The translations under genes and the position numbers were made by a program. From the NCBI RefSeq assembly GCF_023715465.1, contig NZ_JAMBOE010000005.1, forward strand, positions 248,001 through 312,000: a DNA stretch of 64,000 nucleotides. Reading direction: 5' to 3'. The notes beneath the pieces are model-generated. The model saw only the letters and a program-made list of their open reading frames with translations. It made no database searches and was not told the DNA's origin. Below, in pieces: positions 34,190-42,309 of this stretch. This DNA is from Paenibacillus macerans (GTDB taxonomy: Bacteria; Bacillota; Bacilli; Paenibacillales; Paenibacillaceae). How positions within the stretch are numbered: the stretch's first letter is position 1; the number at the start of each line of letters is the position of its first letter.

Positions 34190-35722
34190 TCATATTCCTT
34201 TTTGCTTTTTGGCTTGCATTTGCTCGGCCATCTTGATCAGTTCGGCAAATTCCTCTTCCGACAGAGCCTGATCATCCCCCGACTGCTGCACGATCGGAAT
34301 CTCCGGCTTCGGCTTCGCGCCCCGGTTTCCGTAGGTTCTTCCCCGCTTAGCGCCGCCGGCTGCCGCCGCATTCCCAGCCGTTTTGTCCTTGACCTTGGCC
34401 TGGTCCCTAATGTATTGAACCGCCTTCTCATAGGTGTCAACCTGCTTCAACAGCATGTTCGACGCAATCGCATCGATGAAATTGCGGTTGATCCGCTGCT
34501 CCCCGCCTGAGGTTAACAGCGACATCAAATAATGAATAAGTACGTTGATCACTTCGCCGGGCAGTTTGTAATTCAGGTCGACTTTTTCAAAAATATCAAG
34601 CAGGTTGTCCGGCACCGTCCCCGGAAAAAATGTCTTCAGCAAACGAGTATACGGCTCGTTCCGCAGCATCATATTGTATTGATGAATATCGCATTTGCTC
34701 TGAAATTGCGGCGGCACGTCCACATAATACTCCATCTGCACCGCCACCTCTTCCGGATGGATCGCGGAAGGGGCCGCTTTCTGCCCCTCGCCGCGCAGCG
34801 AGACGATTTTCCCGTAGGCGACTTCGCGTTCCTCCTTGCGCCGTTTTCCCTGCCGGAACTGCAGGTTCGCCTTATACTGGAGCTCGTCCAGCAGGATGAC
34901 GCCGCCCGGATCAAACACGCCATCCTCATCCAGCAACCGGCATACATCCTGTACGCTCAAATCATATTTGCGGGCCACATAATTGACCACGCCCATCCCT
35001 TCCGGATCGAAGCGCAGCGCCTCCACAAACGGGCGGTTGCGCGCTTCCCGCGGGAAGCGGAGAATGATGTCCGCGTAATTGATCGACTCTTCCTCCGATC
35101 CCAGCAGCACGCCCGGCTGCCGGGCGATTGACGTCTCGGCGATGGCCTGCTCCAGTTCGTAATCGATCGAGTGCGTATTGAGCTCAAAAATTTCGTAAAA
35201 CGGCACGGAAATATTCTCTTTGTTATAAGTTAACCCGGCCCAAGCGTCCGGTTCATTGCTGAACAGCTGTTCCCGCAGCGCCAGCACGGCAAATTTGCCA
35301 ATCTTGTCGCGCAGCAGCAGGGTCAAATGCTGGGTCCTGAAAAACTCCGCAGGCGACAGCGGCGCCTGCAGCTCATATTCGTACATATAATCATCGCTGT
35401 CCGGTACATATAGGCGGCTGGTCTGCAGCAAGCCGACGGCCTCCAGCTTGGAAGCCTGCTCGATCAGGAACTTCCTCCCCTTCTCACTCGGGTCCACTCC
35501 CAGCGTCAGAAACAGCTTCCGCTGCTGCTCGACCGGGGAGTAACCGACCTGCTCCAGCGGAACCTGCTCCGCCAGCAGCCGATACAAGGCCACGGCAAAC
35601 GCCCCGACCATCGGCTGGTAGATCATACCCAGCATTTTGCCGTCCACCGGGCTGAGACTGAAGTCGCGGTATACGCAATAACGGTGATTTTCGGTAAAAT
35701 GCAGCATGTTGTTCATGCGCAC
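34190..35722 (-). CDS. dnaB: Replication initiation and membrane attachment protein DnaB
   Basis: A 510-residue Firmicute DnaB (DnaD/DnaB family, not the helicase). The N-terminal winged-helix region includes LSPVDGKMLGMIYQPMVGAF. The C-terminal DnaD-like domain includes NNLLDIFEKVDLNYKLP-type sequence, VLIHYLMSL and the YxxxIRDQAKVK helix. A basic, Gly/Ala-rich linker and acidic end follow. It acts with DnaD and DnaI in chromosome replication and restart. The frame starts at GTG 35722; an ATG two codons later is possible. Confidence 0.92.
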   Translation of the reverse strand: MRMNNMLHFTENHRYCVYRDFSLSPVDGKMLGMIYQPMVGAFAVALYRLLAEQVPLEQVGYSPVEQQRKLFLTLGVDPSEKGRKFLIEQASKLEAVGLLQTSRLYVPDSDDYMYEYELQAPLSPAEFFRTQHLTLLLRDKIGKFAVLALREQLFSNEPDAWAGLTYNKENISVPFYEIFELNTHSIDYELEQAIAETSIARQPGVLLGSEEESINYADIILRFPREARNRPFVEALRFDPEGMGVVNYVARKYDLSVQDVCRLLDEDGVFDPGGVILLDELQYKANLQFRQGKRRKEEREVAYGKIVSLRGEGQKAAPSAIHPEEVAVQMEYYVDVPPQFQSKCDIHQYNMMLRNEPYTRLLKTFFPGTVPDNLLDIFEKVDLNYKLPGEVINVLIHYLMSLLTSGGEQRINRNFIDAIASNMLLKQVDTYEKAVQYIRDQAKVKDKTAGNAAAAGGAKRGRTYGNRGAKPKPEIPIVQQSGDDQALSEEEFAELIKMAEQMQAKKQKGI

Positions 35723-35886
35723 GGCTTCATCGCCCCTTCCCTCTCACGCGCAAATAGACTTTCTCTATTTTAGCATAAAAGACTTCGTCCTGAATCGCCT
35801 TTGGCATACAAAAATCGCCGTTTTCCCCCTTGCACCGCGCTGGCGCCGCATTTTACGCCCCTTTTTGCCTCCAAAGAAAAATCACC

Positions 35887-35927
35887 TAAAAAAAGAATCG
35901 TCCCACTCCGCGCGCGGGGACGATTCT
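35887..35927 (-). terminator. Terminator after the sinI-like gene
   Basis: The minus strand reads GAATCGTCCCCGCGCGCGGA then GTGGGACGATTCTTTTTTT, a 10-bp stem followed by seven T. Confidence 0.88.
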
Positions 35928-35944
35928 CCAGCTTCCTTTTCCAG

Positions 35945-36121
35945 CTATTTATGATATAAATGCCGTTGTGCATAATTTGATTGTTCCCCCGACAAAAAGC
36001 GCCGAACCTCCTCAATGGATATCCCCGCTTCCTTGGCCATGGCGAGCAGAAGCACCCATTCAGGGTCGATTTCCCCGGGGTACCGATCATGAACAATAAC
36101 CTGGGCGGACTTTTTCAACAA
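35945..36121 (-). CDS. sinI: SinI-like antirepressor
   Basis: A protein of about 58 residues with the Sin dimerisation helix pair IDPEWVLLLAMAKEAGISIE then EVRRFLSG. This matches SinI, the antirepressor that removes SinR from DNA, in motif and length. The frame is open for 100 residues, but AGGAGGGGA directly before a run of TTG codons at 36121-36113 marks the true start. It is transcribed away from the matrix operon; a TATAAT-like box lies at 36303-36298 on this strand. In B. subtilis sinI is adjacent to sinR; here they flank the matrix genes. Confidence 0.82.
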   Translation of the reverse strand: MLKKSAQVIVHDRYPGEIDPEWVLLLAMAKEAGISIEEVRRFLSGEQSNYAQRHLYHK

Positions 36122-36447
36122 CAATCCCCTCCTAAGATCATTATTTGGGCTTGTCCCCGGGCAGACCAGCCGGCCTAGTGTCTCAACCTTGGATCTGAGA
36201 CTTTGTGCCCCTGCCTTTCGGGCAGGTATCCCCTTTACTGGTGCCACAGTTTGCTAATGGATAACGGGCTTTCAGCCAGAAAGCTTCCTTGGTTCTTATT
36301 ATAATGTCCCCGATATGAAAAGTATGTCGCACCGCGTAGGCCAAGCAAGCGGATTTCACGGAAAAGGTTAGCTTTTTTTGCTCTACAAATTACATTTATC
36401 GACATTTGAAGCGGAAAATGTTGAATAAAGTCACATTATGAGATTTT

Positions 36448-36615
36448 GTTCTTAACAAAGAACGAAATTTATAAATAACCAACGTAAACGGCCAGAATAT
36501 CAAGAGAATCCAAGATATTTGTTCTTTATTAAGAATTTTTGAATCAATTTCCTGTTTTCCTTTCTTTTGGGATTGATGTATATTCAAGTCAAGGAATTCG
36601 TTCTTAATAGCGAAC
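36448..36615. promoter_or_regulatory. Three SinR-like operators upstream of the matrix operon
   Basis: GTTCTTAACAAAGAAC (36448-36463), GTTCTTTATTAAGAAT (36521-36536) and GTTCTTAATAGCGAAC (36600-36615) share the GTTCT-N6-AGAAC-type inverted repeat of SinR sites. They are 73 and 79 bp apart, in the AT-rich region 36122-36661 between sinI and the tapA-like gene. Repression of the matrix operon by the SinR encoded at 39377 is the natural reading. Confidence 0.75.
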
Positions 36616-36661
36616 AAAACAATGAACGAATCGAACCCTGAATAGAAAGGAGAGATCTTTT

Positions 36662-37939
36662 CTGCGAAGATCCCGAACTGACGCGATCCGCAAACGGCGC
36701 CAAACACGCAAGAAACAAAATGTGGTTAAATCGCTGCGATCCGGATTGATCCTTTCTACCTTGTTATTGTGGACCTCCCAGCAAGTCGGCACGACCTTCG
36801 GGGAATACACCAGCGTAAGCGAGGATAATTCGGAAATTAAAGCTTGCCGGGTATTTCCCAGCCAAATCGAAAGCCAACTTTCGCTGTTAGCCGAACACCT
36901 CGAACGGGCCGTTTCATTAAAAGGAAGATTGGTGAGCGTTACCGTGATCCCTGCTGCCTATGATCCATCCGCTACCGACTCGGTTTATGCCGGCGGCGAT
37001 TCGGCCGGCAGCGAAATCGAAAGCGGATTCGAGGCCAGCAGCCGGTTGGAGGCGGCCGCGGATGACCTGTCGGAGCGAATCGGCGAATTGAACGCCATGA
37101 TTCAGCAGTTGGAGCAGCAAAAGGCCTTGAATCAGTCCATTTGGCAGGAACTGCAGCAGGAAATTGCCGCCGCCTCCGTGCCGATTCATGAACTGCTAAC
37201 CTCGCTGAACGAGTTGGAGCCGAATTGCGCCGAACTGTCGCAAACGACACTGCTGGACCGGATCACCGGCCTTTTGGAGCAGCTCGGATTACATTCCGGT
37301 CCGCTAGGCGGGACGCTGCAAGAGATTCTGAACTACTTGCGTTCCGTCCATCAATTAGGTTTGACGACGTCTGACGGCTTTGAAGCCGATAGCGACGCAG
37401 CTGTTGCCTTCGCCCAACCATTCGATGGCCGGATCGCCGCCTGTGGGGATCTCATCGGAGAAGAGTTGCTCGCTTACTTTGAAAGCGTACAGGCCTCCGT
37501 GCAGTCGGCCATAGATGGTCTGACCGCCGACATCTCCAGTCTGGAGGAGCAGAGAGCGCAGCTGTTGGCTGAAGCGGAAGAACAGCGCTTGGCGGAAATC
37601 GAACGACTGAAGCAGCTGCAGGAAGAGCAGGCCAAACCAGAGGAGCAAGCCGGAGAGGAAGATCCGGTCGCCCCGGACGAGACCGAGAACCCGGGCGATG
37701 GAACAACGCCTCCGCCAGGAGACGAACAACCGGCAACGGATGAAACGCCTGGCGATGGGCAGTCCCCGACGGCTGGCGAGACGGGCAACGGGGATGTACA
37801 GGTTCCTGCGGATGGCGACGACGACGCCGCGGATGAAAACGAAGATGAGCATGAGGATGAGGATGAGCTTGGCCAGGCGGATTCTGCCGCTGCCGATGCC
37901 GCCCCCTCTTCCGCAAATGATTCGGAAGGCGGTGAATGA
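36662..37939 (+). CDS. TapA-like secreted matrix accessory protein
   Basis: A protein of about 425 residues if it starts at CTG 36662, where AAAGGAG lies 8 bp upstream. The first GTG (36722) has no ribosome binding site and would remove a basic stretch. N-terminus: about 20 mostly basic residues, then the hydrophobic LRSGLILSTLLLWTSQQVG. A SipW-type EYTSVSEDNSEIKACRVF region follows. The middle (about 80-320) is helical and Glu/Gln-rich with coiled-coil character; the last 110 residues are acidic and Pro-rich. Position before sipW-tasA suggests the role of TapA (fibre anchoring), but overall similarity to TapA is weak. Confidence 0.7.
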   Translation: MRRSRTDAIRKRRQTRKKQNVVKSLRSGLILSTLLLWTSQQVGTTFGEYTSVSEDNSEIKACRVFPSQIESQLSLLAEHLERAVSLKGRLVSVTVIPAAYDPSATDSVYAGGDSAGSEIESGFEASSRLEAAADDLSERIGELNAMIQQLEQQKALNQSIWQELQQEIAAASVPIHELLTSLNELEPNCAELSQTTLLDRITGLLEQLGLHSGPLGGTLQEILNYLRSVHQLGLTTSDGFEADSDAAVAFAQPFDGRIAACGDLIGEELLAYFESVQASVQSAIDGLTADISSLEEQRAQLLAEAEEQRLAEIERLKQLQEEQAKPEEQAGEEDPVAPDETENPGDGTTPPPGDEQPATDETPGDGQSPTAGETGNGDVQVPADGDDDAADENEDEHEDEDELGQADSAAADAAPSSANDSEGGE

Positions 37940-37942
37940 GTT

Positions 37943-38527
37943 ATGCGGATTCGAAAATGGTTGGGAAATGCGCTGACGGTTCTGATGGTGGCTGCTTTTA
38001 TAACCGTGGCCGGTTCCGTCGTCATGTCGAAAATGTCCGGCAGCGGACCGAGTTTCTACGGCTATCAGTTGAAAACCGTGTTGTCCGGCTCGATGGAGCC
38101 CTCCATACCTACCGGTTCCATCGTGGCCATTAAGCCCGGAGGAGACATGACCCGATTTGCCGCCGGTGATGTCATCACCTTCCGGGCGGACGAAGAGAAG
38201 CTGATTACCCACCGCATCGTCGAAGTAATCAGTAATGAGCAAACCGGCCAGCTCCTTTACCGGACCAAGGGGGACAACAACGATGCCGCCGATCTGGAGC
38301 CGGTTGATCCGGCCAATATCACCGGCGTTTACACCGGCTTTACCGTCCCTTACGCAGGATATGCTCTCAACTTCGCCGGGACGAAATTGGGGAACGTCAC
38401 GCTGTTGATTATCCCGGGGGTCCTTTTGTTCCTATATGCCTTAGCGTCCTTATGGAAAGCCATTTCGGCGCTGGAAGGCAAGAAGCCGGATCCGAACGCA
38501 TCCCAACCGGACACCAAGGCTCCATGA
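37943..38527 (+). CDS. sipW: ER-type signal peptidase I SipW
   Basis: A 194-residue signal peptidase of the SipW type. It has an N-terminal membrane helix (TVLMVAAFITVAGSVVMSK), the catalytic serine in LSGSMEPSIPTGS and a histidine in THRIVEV replacing the usual lysine, the mark of ER-type enzymes. A second membrane helix (VTLLIIPGVLLFLYALASLW) sits near the C-terminus. In Bacillus it processes TapA and TasA. It starts 3 bp after the tapA-like stop. Confidence 0.95.
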   Translation: MRIRKWLGNALTVLMVAAFITVAGSVVMSKMSGSGPSFYGYQLKTVLSGSMEPSIPTGSIVAIKPGGDMTRFAAGDVITFRADEEKLITHRIVEVISNEQTGQLLYRTKGDNNDAADLEPVDPANITGVYTGFTVPYAGYALNFAGTKLGNVTLLIIPGVLLFLYALASLWKAISALEGKKPDPNASQPDTKAP

Positions 38528-38630
38528 GGCATTTAAATCGCTTGCTTGTTTCTAACTTTCGGTTGTTCTCCTTATGACTTCATAAGGGTGCAATAATAAA
38601 AAATTAATTAAAATTAGGGAGGAATTGGGT

Positions 38631-39224
38631 ATGGGTATCAAAAAGACATTGGGTTTTGGAGTAGCTACCGCAGCGCTTGGATTGACTTTGATCGGTGGAG
38701 GCACGTTCGCTTACTTTAGCGATTCCATTGAAACGACCGGCACGTTCGCCGCAGGCACCCTGGATCTCAACGCCGATCCGACAGCGATCATTGACGTGGG
38801 CAACCTCAAACCGGGGGATTTCGCAACCCGTACGTTCAAACTGATAAACGACGGTACGCTCGACATCTCCAAGGTACTGCTGAAAACGAGCTATACGGTT
38901 ACGAATAAGCCGGGAGCCCCTGAAAACGTGGATGACTTCGGCAAACATATCATCGTTAGATTTTTAACGAATATCGACAAAAAGGACATCGTCATTTACG
39001 AAACTACGCTATATGATCTGCAAAAACTAGCCCCTGACGCCGTGGAAAACAAATGGGTGGGCTGGTTCGAAGAGCACGGGGGCCTGAGAGCCGGCGATAC
39101 CGACGACCTGATCGTCAAATTTGAATTCAAGGATAACGGTCAGGATCAAAACGAGTTCCAAGGTGACGCTTTGAACCTGAAATGGACATTCGAAGCGAAG
39201 CAAGGCGCAGGAGAAGCCAAATAA
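38631..39224 (+). CDS. tasA: TasA/CalY-type matrix fibre protein
   Basis: A 197-residue secreted protein of the TasA/camelysin family. The signal sequence GIKKTLGFGVATAALGLTLI is followed by GGGTFAYFSDSIETTGTFAA, the typical SipW-processed N-terminus, and then GTLDLNADPT and LKPGDFATRTFKLINDG. Members form the extracellular fibres of biofilm matrix. ATG 38631 chosen because AGGGAGGA lies 7 bp upstream; a TTG two codons earlier is unlikely. It follows sipW by about 100 bp. Confidence 0.94.
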   Translation: MGIKKTLGFGVATAALGLTLIGGGTFAYFSDSIETTGTFAAGTLDLNADPTAIIDVGNLKPGDFATRTFKLINDGTLDISKVLLKTSYTVTNKPGAPENVDDFGKHIIVRFLTNIDKKDIVIYETTLYDLQKLAPDAVENKWVGWFEEHGGLRAGDTDDLIVKFEFKDNGQDQNEFQGDALNLKWTFEAKQGAGEAK

Positions 39225-39244
39225 TTCAGCCGTCAGATCAAAGC

Positions 39245-39285
39245 AGAACACCTAGCCCCGCTCCTCGGGTTAAGGTGTTCTTTTC
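39245..39285 (+). terminator. Terminator of the matrix operon
   Basis: AGAACACCTAGCCCG and CGGGTTAAGGTGTTCTTTTC form a stem (AGAACACCT with AGGTGTTCT) with an inner CCCG/CGGG and a short T run, directly after tasA. Confidence 0.8.
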
Positions 39286-39376
39286 TTCACGAAAATTCCG
39301 ACTATACGCCTTTGTCCTATCACGTATATTTTGATATAATGGCATCAAATTATTCTGATAGAAGGGCGATCGCTAC

Positions 39377-39712
39377 ATGGCAGAACGTATTGGCGAGCGC
39401 ATCCAGAAAATCCGCCAGGACCGGGGATATTCCTTGTCCGAGCTTGCGGACAAAGCGGATGTGGCAAAATCCTACCTGAGCAATGTTGAACGAAATATTC
39501 AATCGAATCCTTCCATTTCCTTCATCGAGAAAATTGCCGACGCTTTAAACGTCTCGATCAACCTGCTCTTGTACGGCGACCGCCCAGCGGAGGACTTGCT
39601 TGACCCGGAATGGTGGGAGCTGGTGCAGGAAGCGATGGCTTCTGGCGTCAGCAAAAAAGAGTTCAAGGACTTCCTCGAATACCAGAAGTGGAAACTGGGG
39701 CAAAAGGAATAA
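39377..39712 (+). CDS. sinR: SinR-like transcriptional repressor
   Basis: A 111-residue protein. The N-terminal helix-turn-helix is GYSLSELADKADVAKSYLSN with the SinR-like VERNIQSNPS. The C-terminal Sin domain LLDPEWWELVQEAMASGVSK then KEFKDFLEYQKW matches the SinI-binding helices of SinR. It should repress the matrix operon at the GTTCT-type operators upstream of 36662 and be antagonised by the SinI-like protein at 35945. It has its own promoter region after the tasA terminator. ATG start after GAAGGGCGATCGCTAC. Confidence 0.92.
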   Translation: MAERIGERIQKIRQDRGYSLSELADKADVAKSYLSNVERNIQSNPSISFIEKIADALNVSINLLLYGDRPAEDLLDPEWWELVQEAMASGVSKKEFKDFLEYQKWKLGQKE

Positions 39713-39781
39713 CGGCCAGCGCAAAAAAACCTCACCGCCGGCAAGGTCCTTTGCCTGCGCAATCCCATACGTTGGATGCGC

Positions 39782-39824
39782 GAGGGGAATGGGTACGGGG
39801 TTTCACCCCACATCCATTCCCCTC
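39782..39824. repeat. Long hairpin after sinR
   Basis: GAGGGGAATGG and CCATTCCCCTC form an 11-bp stem enclosing an inner GGGG-TTTCA-CCCC stem. There is no T run, so it is not a standard terminator. It may be an RNA stabiliser or part of a repeat. Confidence 0.6.
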
Positions 39825-39910
39825 TTCGGCTTTACTCCGAGAACCCTTCCCTGCTTTCATCAGCAGAAGCACCGAGGATTTCGGCTCTTTCTAAACTTTG
39901 GGCGCTGCTC

Positions 39911-40090
39911 TAAGGGACTCCAGGGACCTTATCCGTCCATTTCCCAAGTATTTCCCAGCCTAACGGACCCACATGACGCTATTTGGCTCAAACCCAGTTC
40001 ATCCGGGCCGATTTTAGGTAAATAAGGTCATCTGTGTCCACATTTTGCAAACCTCCGTTTTTCCGCAAATAACGGCTCTGGTGTCCCTTA
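39911..40090. repeat. Four-motif phased element, TAACGGAC family (copy 1)
   Basis: 23-bp motifs of the form TAAsGGAC-N9-CTTATT start at 39911 and 39961 in direct orientation and at 40021 and 40068 in inverted orientation (steps 50, 60 and 47). The whole element is an imperfect inverted repeat. It lies between convergent sinR and yuiB. Related elements are at 54477 and 60146. Confidence 0.8.
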
Positions 40091-40182
40091 GCCTCCGGAT
40101 TCCTCTTCCCCTCTCTACCTGCGCATCATCCGCTATACTTTTAAGGAAGCCCAACCGCGTTTAGAGGTAGTTTTTCTTCGCC

Positions 40183-40476
40183 TTAAAACATTTTGTATCC
40201 AGCCTGCCGCAGCTTGCGGATCGTCCATCCGCTCAAGATGGCTCCGCCTAGCCCGGCCAGCGCCGTCAAATAATCGACCAGCCGGAACGATGCCAAATAC
40301 ACGCCAAAGCTTTTGTCATGGCTCCACAATGTATACACAACGATCGGCAAAATGACCAAAATGAAAATATATGCGGGAAACCACGTCGTTTTCATCAGCA
40401 TGTTCAGTATGAAACCGATGCCAAACATCATGACGAAAAACAAAACCATCAAAATTAATACGATGAGCCAGCCCAT
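40183..40476 (-). CDS. YuiB-like membrane protein
   Basis: A 97-residue protein with three hydrophobic helices (LIVLILMVLFFVMMFGIGFI, WFPAYIFILVILPIVVYTLW and a third near LTALAGLGGAILSGW). The GIGFILNMLMKTTW phrase resembles YuiB of Bacillus, also encoded near yumB and yumC. Function unknown. Confidence 0.75.
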   Translation of the reverse strand: MGWLIVLILMVLFFVMMFGIGFILNMLMKTTWFPAYIFILVILPIVVYTLWSHDKSFGVYLASFRLVDYLTALAGLGGAILSGWTIRKLRQAGYKMF

Positions 40477-40501
40477 CGTTCTCCCACCCTTCTTAAAGGT
40501 A

Positions 40502-40704
40502 GTTCAAAAAGTCATCTTTCGATCACGAAGCAATAGCAGAGAGCTTATTCGACATCGAATCTTGAATTCAGTCGGTCGCTCCGTTGCTCACGTAGGTCCT
40601 CCTACGCTCCGCTACTCACTCCCTCCTTCATCCGACCTAAAGCGTTTTGAAAAAACGCACATCGGAAGCATACGCTTCGGTGCTCCAAACCTGACTTTTT
40701 GAAC
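40502..40704. mobile_element. MITE-like repeat with GTTCAAAAAGTC ends
   Basis: A 203-bp element bounded by GTTCAAAAAGTC (40502-40513) and GACTTTTTGAAC (40693-40704), perfect 12-bp inverted ends. The interior shares GACATCGAATCTTGAATTCA and GCTCCGCTACTCA with the copies at 9703 and 63073. It has an extra hairpin (GCATACGCTTCGG region) near the right end. No open frame. The rest of 40477-40923 is the hemQ promoter region. Confidence 0.85.
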
Positions 40705-40923
40705 CTTTATTGAAACGGTAGTTCAAAACGCGAACTATAAAATAAATCACACGAATTCAAGCTAGTAGTTAGTTTACTAGAAAAAATGTAACGAAGCAAT
40801 GAACTTTGCATGAAATATTGGTGAATCGGTTTGCCCCGTCCGCCTACCATGCGATACAATAAGAGCAACGCAATTTTCCTATACATGGATAAAGGTTAGA
40901 TATTGATCTAGGAGTGATTATAA

Positions 40924-41670
40924 ATGAACGAAGCGGCATTAACCCTGGACGGTTGGTATGCCCTCCACGATTTCCGCACAATCAACTGGAAAGCCTGGAA
41001 AGCAGCGGACGACGAAGAACGCGCCGGCGCCCTGGAGGAGCTGCATCATTTCCTGCAGGAATGGAACGACATGGAGCAAAATAAAACAGGCAGCACCGCG
41101 GTCTACTCGATCGTCGGCCAAAAAGCGGACATCGTGTTTATGCATCTCCGGGAAACGATGGAGGAGCTGAACGCGCTGGAAACGGCCTTCAACAAAACGA
41201 CCTTCGCGGAATATACGACCAAGGCTTATTCCTACGTCAGCGTTGTCGAGCTCAGCAACTATTTGGGCTCCGGAGATGGCGACCCTAAAGCCAACCCGGA
41301 AGTGATGGCCCGCCTGCAGCCGATTTTGCCTAAAGCAAAACATCTGTGCTTCTACCCGATGAACAAAAAGCGCGACCTCAGCGACAACTGGTATATGCTG
41401 TCGATGGAGGAGCGCCGCGCCATGATGCGCAGCCACGGCATGATCGGGCGAGGTTACGCCGGCAAAGTGAAGCAGATCATCACCGGCTCCGTCGGCTTCG
41501 ATGATTGGGAATGGGGCGTCACCTTGTTCTCCGATGACCCGCTGCAATTCAAAAAGCTGGTGTACGAAATGCGCTTCGACGAAGTGAGCGCACGGTTCGG
41601 CGAATTCGGCAGCTTTTACGTTGGCAACCTGCTGAACTCGGAGCTGCTCGACGAAATGTTGAAGCTGTAG
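40924..41670 (+). CDS. hemQ: Coproheme decarboxylase (HemQ/ChdC)
   Basis: A 248-residue chlorite-dismutase-fold protein of the HemQ type, the last enzyme of the coproporphyrin-dependent heme route in Firmicutes. Visible family segments are [30 protein letters not shown] (reactive Tyr), [20 protein letters not shown] with [14 protein letters not shown] (heme-ligand His) and the late [21 protein letters not shown] start with AGGAGTGATTATAA upstream. Confidence 0.95.
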   Translation: MNEAALTLDGWYALHDFRTINWKAWKAADDEERAGALEELHHFLQEWNDMEQNKTGSTAVYSIVGQKADIVFMHLRETMEELNALETAFNKTTFAEYTTKAYSYVSVVELSNYLGSGDGDPKANPEVMARLQPILPKAKHLCFYPMNKKRDLSDNWYMLSMEERRAMMRSHGMIGRGYAGKVKQIITGSVGFDDWEWGVTLFSDDPLQFKKLVYEMRFDEVSARFGEFGSFYVGNLLNSELLDEMLKL

Positions 41671-41685
41671 CTGTAACAAGCAAAT

Positions 41686-41738
41686 AAGGGATATGAGGCT
41701 TCGCGGACGCTTTCGCCGTGCTGCCCATATCCCTTTTT
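41686..41738 (+). terminator. Terminator after hemQ
   Basis: AAGGGATATG pairs with CATATCCCTTTTT around a 31-base loop containing a second small stem. Confidence 0.8.
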
Positions 41739-41787
41739 CTTTGTTCAACGTCGTACTGCTCCCTATCACACTCCACTACCACCACGA

Positions 41788-41967
41788 ACCGCAAAAGTGC
41801 AGTCTATTTCCGCCAAACTCCCCCAAAATAGCCGCTCAAATGCAAAAGTGCAGTTCGTCCTCGCTCATACATCCATATTTTTACAATTCCACTCTTTTCA
41901 ACTGCACTTTTGCAGTCCGTTGCCTCCAAAAGGGAAAATTCAGCCCAATGAGATGTACTTTTGCATT
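41788..41967. repeat. Four-motif phased element, TGCA-AAAG-TGCA family
   Basis: Four 16-bp motifs start at 41788, 41839, 41901 and 41952 (steps 51, 62 and 51 bp). The third is a perfect palindrome-type hairpin, ACTGCA-CTTT-TGCAGT; the first two read GCAAAAGTGCAGT and the fourth GATGTACTTTTGCATT. The first two and last two are in opposite orientation. Same 6-4-6 layout and spacing as the ATTGGA family. Located between convergent genes. Confidence 0.8.
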
Positions 41968-42059
41968 TCGTTTAAACAAAAAGGGCCCACATAAAAAGTT
42001 ACGGACGAAAAAGAGCGCGCGCCCAACACACGGGCACGCCCTTCTTTTACACCCTTGTT

Positions 42060-42308
42060 TTATTCGTCCTCTTCCCCGGATCTCAGCGATTCGAGGAACT
42101 CCGCCGTCGCCCGGTCGCGGTCCCGGCTTTTCTCCTTCAGCCGCTCGATCGCCGGAAGGATCAGAAGATCGACTTCCTTCTGGATCGTATATGACAAATC
42201 GTAACGCTGCTGCGACTCGAGGAAGGACCCGACTTCCATCAGCGCATTGTACCGGTCCAGTTCCTCCCGGGTCAACAGTCCGCGCACCTGAACGCTGCAG
42301 TGGCGCAT
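42060..42308 (-). CDS. Uncharacterised 82-aa helical protein
   Basis: An 82-residue, highly charged protein (GLLTREELDRYNALMEVGSF, then LLILPAIERLKEKSRDRDRA) that should be mostly helical. It starts 1 bp after the stop of the NADH dehydrogenase gene, so it is very likely cotranscribed and translationally coupled. No motif or family recognised. Confidence 0.7.
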   Translation of the reverse strand: MRHCSVQVRGLLTREELDRYNALMEVGSFLESQQRYDLSYTIQKEVDLLILPAIERLKEKSRDRDRATAEFLESLRSGEEDE

Positions 42309-42309
42309 T

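Noticed and set aside
37355..38242. Minus-strand frame across the tapA-like and sipW genes
   Set aside because: It is the antisense of clearly coding DNA, is Arg/Phe-rich and lacks a ribosome binding site.
39782..39824. Rho-independent terminator of sinR
   Set aside because: A strong hairpin but not followed by a T run on either strand; kept as a hairpin of unknown role.
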